This document shows, one piece after another, positions 1 through 7,833 of a stretch of 16,143 bases of DNA. Location of the stretch: the NCBI GenBank assembly GCA_050050115.1, contig JASFUX010000049.1, positions 1 to 16,143 of the forward strand, written 5' to 3'. The DNA comes from JASFUX01 sp050050115 (GTDB taxonomy: Bacteria > Pseudomonadota > Alphaproteobacteria > Caulobacterales > Maricaulaceae). Position 1 is the stretch's first letter. Every line of letters starts with the position of its first letter. A model generated the notes under the pieces. The model did no database searches and had not been told where the DNA came from. It worked only from the letters and a program-made list of their open reading frames with translations. The position numbers and the translations under genes are program-made.

Positions 1-943
1 AGATGACCTCGGCCGCCGCGATCGAGCCCAGGCGGCCGCACTCGGCCAGCTCCATGCCGCGAGAGAGGCCGAAGAGAGCGCCCGCAGCGTATTGATCGCC
101 CGCACCGGTCGAGTCGACGAGTCCCGGATCGGGCGCGACGGCGGGAACCTCGATCGTCTCGGATCCGGCGAGGATCACCGAGCCCTTCTCCGAGCGCGTG
201 ACGAACGCGGTCAGATCATCCCCGCGCACCTGCTCGAGCGCGCCGGCGAAGTCTTCGGTTTCATAGAGCGACAGCAGCTCCGCCTCGTTGGCGAACAGGA
301 TGTCGACGTGCTGCTTGGCCAGATGGCGGAAGCTGTCGCGGTGGCGGTCGACGCAGAACGCGTCCGAGAGGGTCAGCGCCGCGCGGCGGCCGTTAGCGCG
401 GGCGATCTCGGCGGCGCGCACGAAGGCGGCCTTGGCGGACTCGCGGTCGAACAGATAGCCCTCGAGGTAGACGATGTTCGCCGCCGCCACTTTCTCGGCG
501 TCGACGTCGGTTTCAGCGAACAGGGTCGAGGCGCCGAGGAAGGTGCTCATCGAGCGTTCGCCGTCGGGGGTGACCACGATCAGGCAGCGCGCCGTCGCCG
601 GTCCGCCCGAGAGCGGCGGCGTGTCGAACGCTGTCCCGCCCGCGCGGATGTCGTGGGAGAACACCCCGCCGAGCTGGTCGTCGGCGACCTTGCCGAGGAA
701 GGCCGTCGCACCGCCGAAGCTGGCGACGCCGGCGATGGTGTTCGCGCCCGAGCCGCCGGAGACCTCCACCGAGGGCGGCATCGCCGCGTAGAGCTCTTCG
801 GCGCGCGCTTCGTCGATCAGCGTCATCCCGCCCTTGGCGATATCCTGTTCCGTCAGGAACGACTCCTCGACGCGGGCGAGGACGTCGACGATCGCATTGC
901 CGAGGCCGAGGACGTCGTATCGTGCGGAAGGGGCGTCGGACAT
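1..943 (-). CDS. Adenosine kinase-like PfkB-family sugar kinase (3' end outside window)
   Basis: This encodes a ribokinase/PfkB-fold cytosolic kinase, probably adenosine kinase (adenosine + ATP to AMP, purine salvage). Translation begins MSDAPSARYDVLGLGNAIVD. It shows the N-terminal substrate-binding stretch GGSGANT (residues 63-69) and the C-terminal PfkB signature DSTGAGD (277-283), whose Asp283 is the expected catalytic base and whose GAG forms the anion hole. The stretch LTLSDAFCVDRHR is typical of alphaproteobacterial adenosine kinases. The ATG at 943 follows an AAGGA ribosome site about 8 bases upstream. 314 residues are visible and family members are about 330, so only a short C-terminal tail is missing beyond the left edge. 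It lies downstream of the efflux operon on the same strand, but a hairpin separates them, so it is probably a separate transcription unit. Family assignment is firm; adenosine as substrate is inferred. Confidence 0.88.
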   Translation of the reverse strand, partial: MSDAPSARYDVLGLGNAIVDVLARVEESFLTEQDIAKGGMTLIDEARAEELYAAMPPSVEVSGGSGANTIAGVASFGGATAFLGKVADDQLGGVFSHDIRAGGTAFDTPPLSGGPATARCLIVVTPDGERSMSTFLGASTLFAETDVDAEKVAAANIVYLEGYLFDRESAKAAFVRAAEIARANGRRAALTLSDAFCVDRHRDSFRHLAKQHVDILFANEAELLSLYETEDFAGALEQVRGDDLTAFVTRSEKGSVILAGSETIEVPAVAPDPGLVDSTGAGDQYAAGALFGLSRGMELAECGRLGSIAAAEVI

Positions 944-972
944 GAGCGGCGTTCCTTAAGCGGAGAGGCGGG

Positions 973-996
973 GGCTGGAGCGGTCCCGCTCTAGCC
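973..996 (-). terminator. Hairpin between efflux operon and sugar kinase
   Basis: An inverted repeat has arms GGCTGGAGCG and CGCTCTAGCC around GTCC. It pairs along 10 positions with one non-Watson-Crick pair. It lies just after the permease stop in the 85-base gap before the kinase. There is no T-run after it on the minus strand, so it is at best a weak intrinsic terminator or an RNA 3'-end stabiliser. Confidence 0.35.
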
Positions 997-1028
997 TTGT
1001 CTCGCCGGTTCAAGCAAGCCGGGCGCCG

Positions 1029-2260
<1,232 letters not shown>

Positions 2261-2264
<4 letters not shown>

Positions 2265-2947
2265 CGCTCGTCCTCCTCGATGAGCCCGTCGCGGAAGTGC
2301 AGTCGTCGCTTTGCGCGCTCGGCGACTTCAGGCTCGTGGGTGACGAGGATCACGGTGATGCCGCTATCGTTGAGCTTCCCGAAGACGTCGAGGATCTCTT
2401 CGGTCGTCTTGGTGTCGAGCGCGCCTGTCGGTTCGTCGGCGAGCAGGATCCGCGGCTTGTTCGCCAGCGCGCGGGCGATCGCCACCCGCTGCTGCTGGCC
2501 GCCCGAGAGCTGGGAAGGGTGGTGGTCGGCGCGATCGCCGAGGCCGACCATCTCGAGACACTCGTGCGCCCGCGCGCGCCGCTCGGCCGGCTTCATGCCG
2601 GCGTAGACGAGCGGCAGCTCGACGTTCTCCTCCGCGCTGGTGCGCGCCAGCAGGTTGAACTGCTGGAAGACGAAGCCGATCGTTTGATTGCGGAAGGTGG
2701 CGAGGTCGTCGCCGCTCATCGAGCCGGTGTCCCGGCCGTTGATCATCAGAACGCCGCCGGTCGGCCGGTCGAGCGCGCCGATCAAGTTCATGAAGGTCGA
2801 CTTGCCCGAGCCTGACGGGCCCATGACGGCGACGTATTCGCCTTCGTCGATCTCCGTCGTCACGCCGGCGAGCGCGCGCACGACGCCCCCGCCCATCACG
2901 TACTCGCGTTCGAGATTGCGCGCCTGAACCAGCGAGGTCATCGTCAA
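2261..2947 (-). CDS. MacB/LolD-type ABC transporter ATPase
   Basis: This 228-residue ATPase powers the adjacent permease. The nucleotide-binding motifs are intact: Walker A GPSGSGKST (43-51), Q-loop Gln95 in FVFQQFNLL, signature LSGGQQQR (147-154), Walker B ILLADEP (167-173), D-loop GALD and the H-loop His in LVTHEP. The FQQFNLL and LSGGQQQRVAIARAL stretches are typical of the LolD/MacB/FtsE branch. The longest reading starts with TTG at 2947, overlapping the adaptor stop as TTGA. An in-frame ATG at 2941 would give a product two residues shorter, and neither has a strong ribosome site, so initiation is probably coupled to adaptor translation. It is the middle gene of the three-gene efflux operon. 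Confidence 0.93.
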
Positions 2948-4506
2948 CCGAGGCTTTCGCGCACGCGCAGGATGACCTGCTCGCCTTCTTCAAGATTGCC
3001 GCCGACGATTTCGGTCACGCTGGTGTCGGCGACGCCGAGCATCACCTGGCGCGGTTCAAGTTGGCCGGCGGCGTTGCGTACCCAGACCGTGCCGCGCCGG
3101 CCGCCGCGACCGCCGCCGAACAGTGACTCCATCTCGGCGAAGCGTTCGGCTTGTTCAGGTGTCAGAACTTCGGAGATCGCAGCTTGCATGCGGGTCTGCA
3201 TCGCCTCGCGATCGAAGCCGCCGCCGCCACCTGGTCCGCCGCCTTGCTGCATGCTTTGGAAGACCGACTGCATGGCGGTCTGGACTTCACGCGCTTGCGC
3301 TGCGGTCAGATCGAGGTCGCGCGTAAGTTGCTCGACCATCGGATTGCCGCCGTTGCGCTCGCCGCCTCCGCGGAAGTTACCGCCGCCGGGCCGCCCGACG
3401 ATGACCACGCCCCCCGGGAAGCCGCCGCCCTGCGATTGCTGGCGTTGACGCTCGAGCAGCTCCCGGCCCTGGGCCGACAAAATGGCTTCGGCGGGCCCGC
3501 GCGGCTCGAACCGGAGCGCGCGGTTGTCGACCGTCAGCACGTTCTGGCGGGCGCCGGTGATGATATCGAGGTTCGCCGTCATGCCGGGCAGCAGCATCTC
3601 GCGCGGATTGTCCGCATGGATCACCACCGTGTAGGTGACGATGTTGGACTCGGTCTTGGGCTCAAGCCGCTTTTGGACGACTTCGCCGCTGAACTGGCGG
3701 TCGGAGTAGGCGTCCACTGAGAAGGTGACGGTCTGACCGTCCTCGACCTGGCCGATGTCCGCTTCATCGACCTGGGCTTCGATCTGAACGCGCTCCAGGC
3801 TGCCCACGAGCGTGAACAGCGTCGGCACCGATTGATTGGCGTTGACGGTTTGGCCTTGATCGACCAGCCGGGCGAGCACCGTGCCGTCGATCGGCGCGCG
3901 GATCGTCGTCCGTTCGAGGTCGATTTCCGCTTCGCGCAGGGCCGCTTGGCGCTGGCCGACGCTGGTGGTGGCGTTGCGCAGCTGGGTCTCGGCCGAGCGC
4001 ACGGAGATGCGCGCGGACTCGACGGTCGACTGCGCCTGGTCGTACGCGGCGTCGGAGATCGTGCCGCGGTCATGAAGCTCGGTGTTGCGCGCGAACTCTC
4101 TTTCAGCACGCGTGAGATCGGAGCGTGCGCGGTCGACCTGAACCTCTTGCAGGGCGAGCTGGTCCTCGGCGCTTTGCAGCGCAAGGCGCGCATCCTCGAC
4201 GCGGGTTTCGAACGACTCGGGGTCGATCTCCGCCATCAGGTCGCCGGCGCGGACGACCGAGTTGTAGTCGGCGTGCAGGCGAATGATCTGGCCCGAGACC
4301 TGAGAGCCGACGTCGACCGTCGAAATCGCGCTGACCGCGCCGGAGGTCGACACCGTGCGGCGGATGTTGCCCGTGCTGACCTCGGCGGTCTCGATATCGA
4401 GATCGGCGCCGTCGCTCGACATGCCGTTCACGAAGAAATAGCCGACCGCAGCGACGGCGATCGCCGCCGCGCCCAAGATCACCGGGCGTGAGAACAGTCC
4501 GCTCAA
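2944..4506 (-). CDS. MacA-like periplasmic adaptor (HlyD family) with LTxxQ-containing insert
   Basis: This is the membrane-fusion subunit linking the ABC pump to an outer-membrane channel. I choose the TTG at 4506 because GGAG lies 6 bases upstream, while the ATG at 4581 has no ribosome site and would add 25 residues with no hydrophobic segment. The product is then 520 residues. It has a membrane anchor (about 8-27), lipoyl half-motifs (about 58-88 and 192-213, ending RAPIDGTVLARLVDQGQTV), an alpha-hairpin coiled coil between them (98-188), and a beta-barrel (about 225-315). The membrane-proximal domain ends with TVWVRNAAGQLEPRQVMLG (473 on). Between ALRFEP and TVWV lies an insert of about 130 residues: glycine-rich at 360-387, then two helical segments carrying LTAAQ (400-404) and LTPEQ (448-452), separated by polyglycine. 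LTxxQ motifs mark the Spy/CpxP/ZraP family. First gene of the efflux operon. Confidence 0.88.
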   Translation of the reverse strand: MSGLFSRPVILGAAAIAVAAVGYFFVNGMSSDGADLDIETAEVSTGNIRRTVSTSGAVSAISTVDVGSQVSGQIIRLHADYNSVVRAGDLMAEIDPESFETRVEDARLALQSAEDQLALQEVQVDRARSDLTRAEREFARNTELHDRGTISDAAYDQAQSTVESARISVRSAETQLRNATTSVGQRQAALREAEIDLERTTIRAPIDGTVLARLVDQGQTVNANQSVPTLFTLVGSLERVQIEAQVDEADIGQVEDGQTVTFSVDAYSDRQFSGEVVQKRLEPKTESNIVTYTVVIHADNPREMLLPGMTANLDIITGARQNVLTVDNRALRFEPRGPAEAILSAQGRELLERQRQQSQGGGFPGGVVIVGRPGGGNFRGGGERNGGNPMVEQLTRDLDLTAAQAREVQTAMQSVFQSMQQGGGPGGGGGFDREAMQTRMQAAISEVLTPEQAERFAEMESLFGGGRGGRRGTVWVRNAAGQLEPRQVMLGVADTSVTEIVGGNLEEGEQVILRVRESLG

Positions 4507-4632
4507 AGGTTTTCTCCGAAGTCCAGAGCCTGAAGTCGCCGCGTAGATATCATACTTCCCGGGCCGATCGCTTGTGACCATCGCGTAATCAAACGGAGGT
4601 TGAGCTTACATCCGTCGGTGATGAACCTGCGC

Positions 4633-4647
4633 TTAACTGACTTTTAA
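4633..4647 (-). promoter_or_regulatory. TTAA-N7-TTAA element, possible CtrA-type site upstream of efflux operon
   Basis: Two TTAA tetrads (4633-4636 and 4644-4647) are exactly 7 bases apart in AT-rich sequence inside otherwise very GC-rich DNA. The arrangement matches the core of the CtrA box known from alphaproteobacteria (TTAA-N7-TTAA followed by C; here G on the minus strand). It lies about 130 bases upstream of the adaptor start. CtrA binding is inferred, and no CtrA gene is in the window. Confidence 0.35.
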
Positions 4648-4655
4648 TCTGGCGA

Positions 4656-4673
4656 GCCGCGTCTGCACGCGGC
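4656..4673 (-). terminator. Hairpin downstream of endonuclease III
   Basis: A perfect 7-bp inverted repeat (GCCGCGT / ACGCGGC) encloses a 4-base loop, 14 bases past the nth stop. On the minus strand it is followed by an AT-rich stretch but no true T-run. It probably ends the nth transcript before the efflux operon. It adjoins the TTAA element, so terminator and promoter elements are packed together. Confidence 0.45.
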
Positions 4674-4686
4674 GTCGGGCCGGCCC

Positions 4687-5403
4687 TCAGCCTGAGGGCG
4701 GGGGCGTCTTGTCCTTGAACCGGCAGATCTCGGCGATCACGCAGCGCCAGCACTCGGGCCGCCGCGCCTTGCAGACATAGCGTCCATGCAGGATCAGCCA
4801 GTGGTGCGCCCCCTTCTTGTAGGCGGGGGGAACCACGCTCAATAGCCGATCCTCGACCTCGCGGGGATTTGATCCCGGCGCCAGGCCGGTGCGGTTGGCG
4901 ACCCTGAAGATATGCGTGTCCACGGCGATCGTCGGCTCGCCGAAAGCTTCATTGAGAACCACGTTGGCGGTCTTCCGGCCGACGCCCGGCAACGCCTCGA
5001 GCGCTTCGCGATCGGCCGGGACCTTGCCGCCGTGCGCCTCGACCAGGATCTTCGACAGGGCGACGACGTTCTTCGCCTTGTTGCGGAACAGCCCGATGGT
5101 CTTGACGTAGTCGCGAACCTTCGCCTCGCCGAGCGCCAGCATCTTCGCCGGCGTGTCGGCGGCTTCGAACAGCGCCTTGGTCGCCTTGTTGACCCCGACG
5201 TCGGTCGCCTGCGCCGATAGTACGACGGCAACCAGAAGCGTATACGGATTTTTGTACTCGAGCTCGGTCTTCGGATCGGGGCGCGAGGCGGAGAGCCGCT
5301 TGAAGACCTCCTCGACTTCGGCGCGCGTCAGGCCGCGCGGCGCGCGCTTCTTGGCGGGGCGCTTGACAGTTCGTTTTACGGGGGAGGCGGCGCGGCTCGG
5401 CAT
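4687..5403 (-). CDS. nth: Endonuclease III (DNA glycosylase/AP lyase)
   Basis: This 238-residue base-excision-repair enzyme removes oxidised pyrimidines and cleaves the abasic strand. The helix-hairpin-helix LPGVGRKTANVV carries the catalytic Lys144, and VDTH carries the catalytic Asp162. The C-terminal 4Fe-4S loop is complete, with Cys211, Cys218, Cys221 and Cys227 in the C-X6-C-X2-C-X5-C spacing. About 25 extra residues at the N-terminus are strongly basic (VKRTVKRPAKKRAPRG) compared with E. coli Nth, which begins near the family core. The ATG at 5403 has no clear ribosome site, so a leaderless transcript or a later start is possible, but the next good in-frame methionine lies inside the conserved domain. 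It is divergent from the DUF2244 gene with a 119-base gap. Confidence 0.95.
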   Translation of the reverse strand: MPSRAASPVKRTVKRPAKKRAPRGLTRAEVEEVFKRLSASRPDPKTELEYKNPYTLLVAVVLSAQATDVGVNKATKALFEAADTPAKMLALGEAKVRDYVKTIGLFRNKAKNVVALSKILVEAHGGKVPADREALEALPGVGRKTANVVLNEAFGEPTIAVDTHIFRVANRTGLAPGSNPREVEDRLLSVVPPAYKKGAHHWLILHGRYVCKARRPECWRCVIAEICRFKDKTPPPSG

Positions 5404-5522
5404 GAGATATCGATAGCGAGCTTGCGCGACCGGGCCAAGCGCGATCCCGGCTGTGCCGGGCGTTACGGTGCCTCGCGATCGTCGCGGATCGACTCGTCGC
5501 GCCGATCGTCTAAGCTTTGCCG

Positions 5523-6020
5523 ATGACCGTTCCGGAGACCGAGCGCCCCCGCGTCTATCTCGAGCTGGAGCTGCGGCCCCATCGCTCGCTGTCGCGCGCG
5601 GGCTTCATCGTGCTGATGAGCGCCGTCGCGGGCGTGAGCTTCGTCGCCGGCGTCTTCTGGGTCTCGCGCGGTTTCTGGCCGGTGACGGGCTTTTTCGGAC
5701 TCGACGTGCTGCTGTTCTGGCTGGCGTTCCGCGCGTCGTACCGTCAGGCGCGGCGGGCCGAGTTCGTGCGCGTCACCGCCGACCACGTCGACATCGTTCG
5801 CCGCTCGATCAAAGGCGAGGACGCTGCCGAGCAGCTGCCGGCTCATTGGACGCGGGTGCGGATCGACAAGCCGGTCCGGCACGCCAGCCAGATCGAGCTC
5901 AGCTCGCACGGCCGCACGACCATCGTCGGCGACTTTCTGCCGACCGCAGAGCGCGTGCACGTCGCCAAGATGTTGGCCAAGGCGCTCGATGCGGCGCGGC
6001 AGGAGCGCCACGCCGGCTAG
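5523..6020 (+). CDS. DUF2244 family membrane protein
   Basis: This 165-residue protein matches the DUF2244 pattern. It opens with a short segment containing YLELELRPHRSLSRAGF. Two membrane helices follow (about residues 29-49 and 53-72, around FIVLMSAVAGVSFVAGVFWV and FFGLDVLLFWLAF), joined by a very short loop. A cytosolic beta-rich domain then has RRAEFVRVTADHVDIVRR and ends GRTTIVGDFLPTAER. The family is common in alphaproteobacteria and its function is unknown. I start at the ATG at 5523; a TTG two codons upstream (5517) is possible, and neither has a strong ribosome site. The gene stands alone, divergent from nth and convergent with the ThiE-like gene, so its neighbours give little functional information. 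Confidence 0.85.
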   Translation: MTVPETERPRVYLELELRPHRSLSRAGFIVLMSAVAGVSFVAGVFWVSRGFWPVTGFFGLDVLLFWLAFRASYRQARRAEFVRVTADHVDIVRRSIKGEDAAEQLPAHWTRVRIDKPVRHASQIELSSHGRTTIVGDFLPTAERVHVAKMLAKALDAARQERHAG

Positions 6021-6028
6021 GGCCGGCG
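6011..6028 (+). terminator. Hairpin spanning the DUF2244 stop codon
   Basis: A perfect 7-bp inverted repeat (CGCCGGC / GCCGGCG) encloses TAGG, so the loop contains the stop codon. There is no T-run. It may act as an inefficient terminator or 3'-end protector. The rest of the 139-base convergent gap to 6160 contains short repeats (GAGCAT, CGCG) but nothing I can name. Confidence 0.35.
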
Positions 6029-6159
6029 AGCGCGAGTATCGGATCGAGCCGTCCGAGCATGCGGTTGGCGAGGACAAGCATCCCGCCCGCCGAGCATCGC
6101 GAGCATCTCGCGCCGCTCGGCTATCGGTCGGACAAGCGACCCAGATTTCGGAGGACAGA

Positions 6160-6786
6160 CTAGGGCGCGAACACCCCGATCCCGGCGATGCCGCACGCGC
6201 CGGTGCCGGTCAGCTCCTTCGCCGTCTCGGCCGTCACGCCGCCGAGCGCATAGACCGGCAGGTCGGTCGAGGCGACCAGCTCGGCGAACTGCGCAACCCC
6301 CAAGGGCTCGCGCGCCGACGGGCTGGCGCTTTCGAACACCGGCCCCAGGAACACCGCGTCCGCGCCGGCTTCTTTCGCTTTGGCCAGACCTTCAGGACCG
6401 TGCGCCGCAATGGTCATCATCCGCTCGGGCTGATGGCGGCGGTAGGAGGCGGCCTCGTCCGGCATCCGCTCGGGCCAGTGCACGCCCTTCGCGCCGACGA
6501 CGGCGGCGAGGTCCGGGTCCGCGCCGATCAGGTAGACGAGCTTGCGCTCGGACGCGACCGTCGCCAGATCCATCGACGCCATTCGCGGCGCAGGCTGGCC
6601 GAAGTGGCGCAAGATCAGCCCCGCGCCTTCAGGCAGACCGCGCGCGAAGCCGACGACGTCGGGCGTGCGGTCGGGATCGGTCAGGGCGAAGAGGGCGGGC
6701 AGCGCTTCGGGCGCGCCGGACGCCGCGTGCAGCTCCGCGGCGATTGTGGACAGCGCGTCGACGTCGTCGTAGGCGGTGACCCCCAT
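6160..6786 (-). CDS. ThiE/TenI-like thiamine phosphate synthase family protein
   Basis: This 208-residue TIM-barrel protein resembles thiamine phosphate synthase, which joins the thiazole and pyrimidine phosphates to make thiamine monophosphate. The family stretch GADAVFLGPVFESASPSAREPLG and the C-terminal phosphate-binding ALGGVTAETAKELTGTGACGIAGIGVF are clear. The N-terminal half is divergent: LILRHFG stands where ThiE has a QLR-K type segment, and GVHWPERMPD stands in the usual GVHLGQxD position. It could therefore be a TenI-like relative rather than a working ThiE. The start ATG at 6786 has GAGAT about 7 bases upstream. Upstream in-frame ATGs (6798, 6828) would intrude further into the divergent yggS gene. 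No TPP riboswitch or other thi gene is visible nearby. Confidence 0.72.
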   Translation of the reverse strand: MGVTAYDDVDALSTIAAELHAASGAPEALPALFALTDPDRTPDVVGFARGLPEGAGLILRHFGQPAPRMASMDLATVASERKLVYLIGADPDLAAVVGAKGVHWPERMPDEAASYRRHQPERMMTIAAHGPEGLAKAKEAGADAVFLGPVFESASPSAREPLGVAQFAELVASTDLPVYALGGVTAETAKELTGTGACGIAGIGVFAP

Positions 6787-7465
6787 GACCGATCTCATCT
6801 CCGATTTTTCCCAGGCGAGAGAAGACATTTTGCACCGTATCGCCAAAGCCGCGAAGGCGGCGGGGCGATCGCCTGTGGACGTCGCCTTGGTCGCCGTCGC
6901 CAAGCGCCAGCCCGAAGAGAAGATCGACGCGGCGCTCGCCGCCGGTCAACGCGTCTTCGGCGAGAACCGCGTGCAGGAGGCCGAGGCGCGCTGGGCTGAT
7001 CGACGCGCGCGGTTCCCTGATCTCGAGCTACGCATGATCGGCCCGCTGCAAAGCAACAAGGCCGCCGACGCCGTCGCTTTGTTCGATGTGATCGAGACGC
7101 TCGACCGCGACAGCCTCGCCAAGGCGCTCAAGGCGGCGATCGACAAAGCCGGCACCGCGACCCGGCTTTATGTGCAGGTGAACACCGGCGAGGAAGCGCA
7201 GAAATCCGGCGTCACGCCGGCTGAAACCCAAGCGTTCGTTGAGAAGATGCGCGCCGACTACGGCTTCGAGATCGAAGGCCTGATGTGCATTCCTCCGCTT
7301 GAGGAAGAGCCGGCGCTGCACTTTGCGCTGCTTGCCGAGCTGGCCCGGGACTGCGGCGTTTCAAAGCTCTCGATGGGCATGAGCGGCGACTTCGAGACCG
7401 CCGTCCGGCACGGCGCGACCAGCGTTCGGGTGGGGACTGCCTTGTTCGGCGCGCGAACGAGTTGA
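6785..7465 (+). CDS. yggS: YggS/PLPBP family pyridoxal phosphate-binding protein
   Basis: This 226-residue PLP-homeostasis protein has the fold of the N-terminal barrel of alanine racemase and binds pyridoxal 5'-phosphate without known catalysis. The PLP-lysine is Lys40 in LVAVAKRQP, followed by the family stretch GQRVFGENRVQEAEARW. The phosphate-binding end is LSMGMSGDFETAVRHGATSVRVGTALFG. The ATG at 6785 is preferred, with AGGCGG 8 bases upstream. A GTG at 6776 in frame would extend into the ThiE-like gene. The ATG shares the same CATG as the oppositely oriented ThiE-like start, so each gene's promoter must lie in or near the other's coding region. Length and motifs are normal for the family. 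Confidence 0.93.
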   Translation: MTDLISDFSQAREDILHRIAKAAKAAGRSPVDVALVAVAKRQPEEKIDAALAAGQRVFGENRVQEAEARWADRRARFPDLELRMIGPLQSNKAADAVALFDVIETLDRDSLAKALKAAIDKAGTATRLYVQVNTGEEAQKSGVTPAETQAFVEKMRADYGFEIEGLMCIPPLEEEPALHFALLAELARDCGVSKLSMGMSGDFETAVRHGATSVRVGTALFGARTS

Positions 7466-7507
7466 ACGGGCCTACGTCTCGACACTGTGCGGGACATGGT
7501 TAAACAT

Positions 7508-7531
7508 GCTACGCGGCCGTAGCGCATTTTT
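7508..7531 (+). terminator. Intrinsic terminator-like hairpin after yggS
   Basis: A perfect 6-bp stem (GCTACG / CGTAGC) with loop CGGC is followed after three bases by five Ts (7527-7531). It lies 43 bases past the yggS stop and only 24 bases before the lipoprotein ATG. It is the best intrinsic terminator in the window. Alternatively it is a leader hairpin of the lipoprotein transcript. Confidence 0.55.
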
Positions 7532-7554
7532 GGGGTTTGCGAGGAGACGAACGA

Positions 7555-7773
7555 ATGACGACCAAGTTTCGCGGCGTGCTGGCCGCCTGCAGCATCGCGC
7601 CGTTCCTGCTGGCGTGCGGGGGATCGGGCGAGGAAACCGCCGCGACCAGCGAGTCCGGATCGGCGGAGACGCCGGCGGCCGCCAACCCGTACGAAGCCGA
7701 GTTCAACGCCATGGACGCCAACGGCGACGGCGAAGTCTCGGCGGCTGAATACAACGCCTACCGCGCCGACTAG
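7555..7773 (+). CDS. Small EF-hand lipoprotein
   Basis: This 72-residue exported lipoprotein starts at the ATG at 7555, which has GAGGAGA 7 bases upstream. The upstream ATG at 7537 has no such site. A type II signal peptide ends in the lipobox LLAC (Cys21). Then come a Ser/Glu/Ala-rich low-complexity linker (residues 22-44) and a single canonical calcium-binding EF-hand loop, DANGDGEVSAAE (54-65), with Asp at positions 1 and 5, Asn at 3, Gly at 6 and Glu at 12. There is one EF-hand loop only, so calcium binding might need dimerisation or be weak. It probably sits on the periplasmic face of a membrane. No specific partner is evident; it lies between yggS and a convergent serine hydrolase gene. 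Confidence 0.8.
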   Translation: MTTKFRGVLAACSIAPFLLACGGSGEETAATSESGSAETPAAANPYEAEFNAMDANGDGEVSAAEYNAYRAD

Positions 7774-7794
7774 ATCGCGGTGATCGACGCCGCC

Positions 7795-7814
7795 GCTCCC
7801 CCGATCGGGGGAGC
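7795..7814. terminator. Perfect 20-bp palindrome between convergent genes
   Basis: The arms GCTCCCCCGA and TCGGGGGAGC form a perfect inverted repeat in the 60-base gap between the EF-hand lipoprotein and the convergent serine hydrolase. No T-run follows on either strand. It is likely a shared bidirectional terminator or insulator. Confidence 0.4.
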
Positions 7815-7833
7815 GGGCGCGCCTGCCCGTTAT

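Noticed and set aside
92..994. Long plus-strand open frame opposite the sugar kinase
   Set aside because: It is a shadow of a clear PfkB kinase on the minus strand, is Arg/Gly/Val-rich in the way of antisense GC-rich frames, and has no recognisable domain.
6021..6159. Small RNA or tRNA in the convergent gap
   Set aside because: Short GC-rich repeats are present, but no cloverleaf, promoter or T-run was found.
6160..6786. TPP riboswitch for the ThiE-like gene
   Set aside because: The gene has no untranslated upstream space, since its start interlocks with yggS, and no TPP-riboswitch core was seen.
5989..6999. 336-residue plus-strand open frame across the ThiE-like gene
   Set aside because: It is antisense to the TIM-barrel gene and overlaps yggS in another frame; it has no signal or motif.
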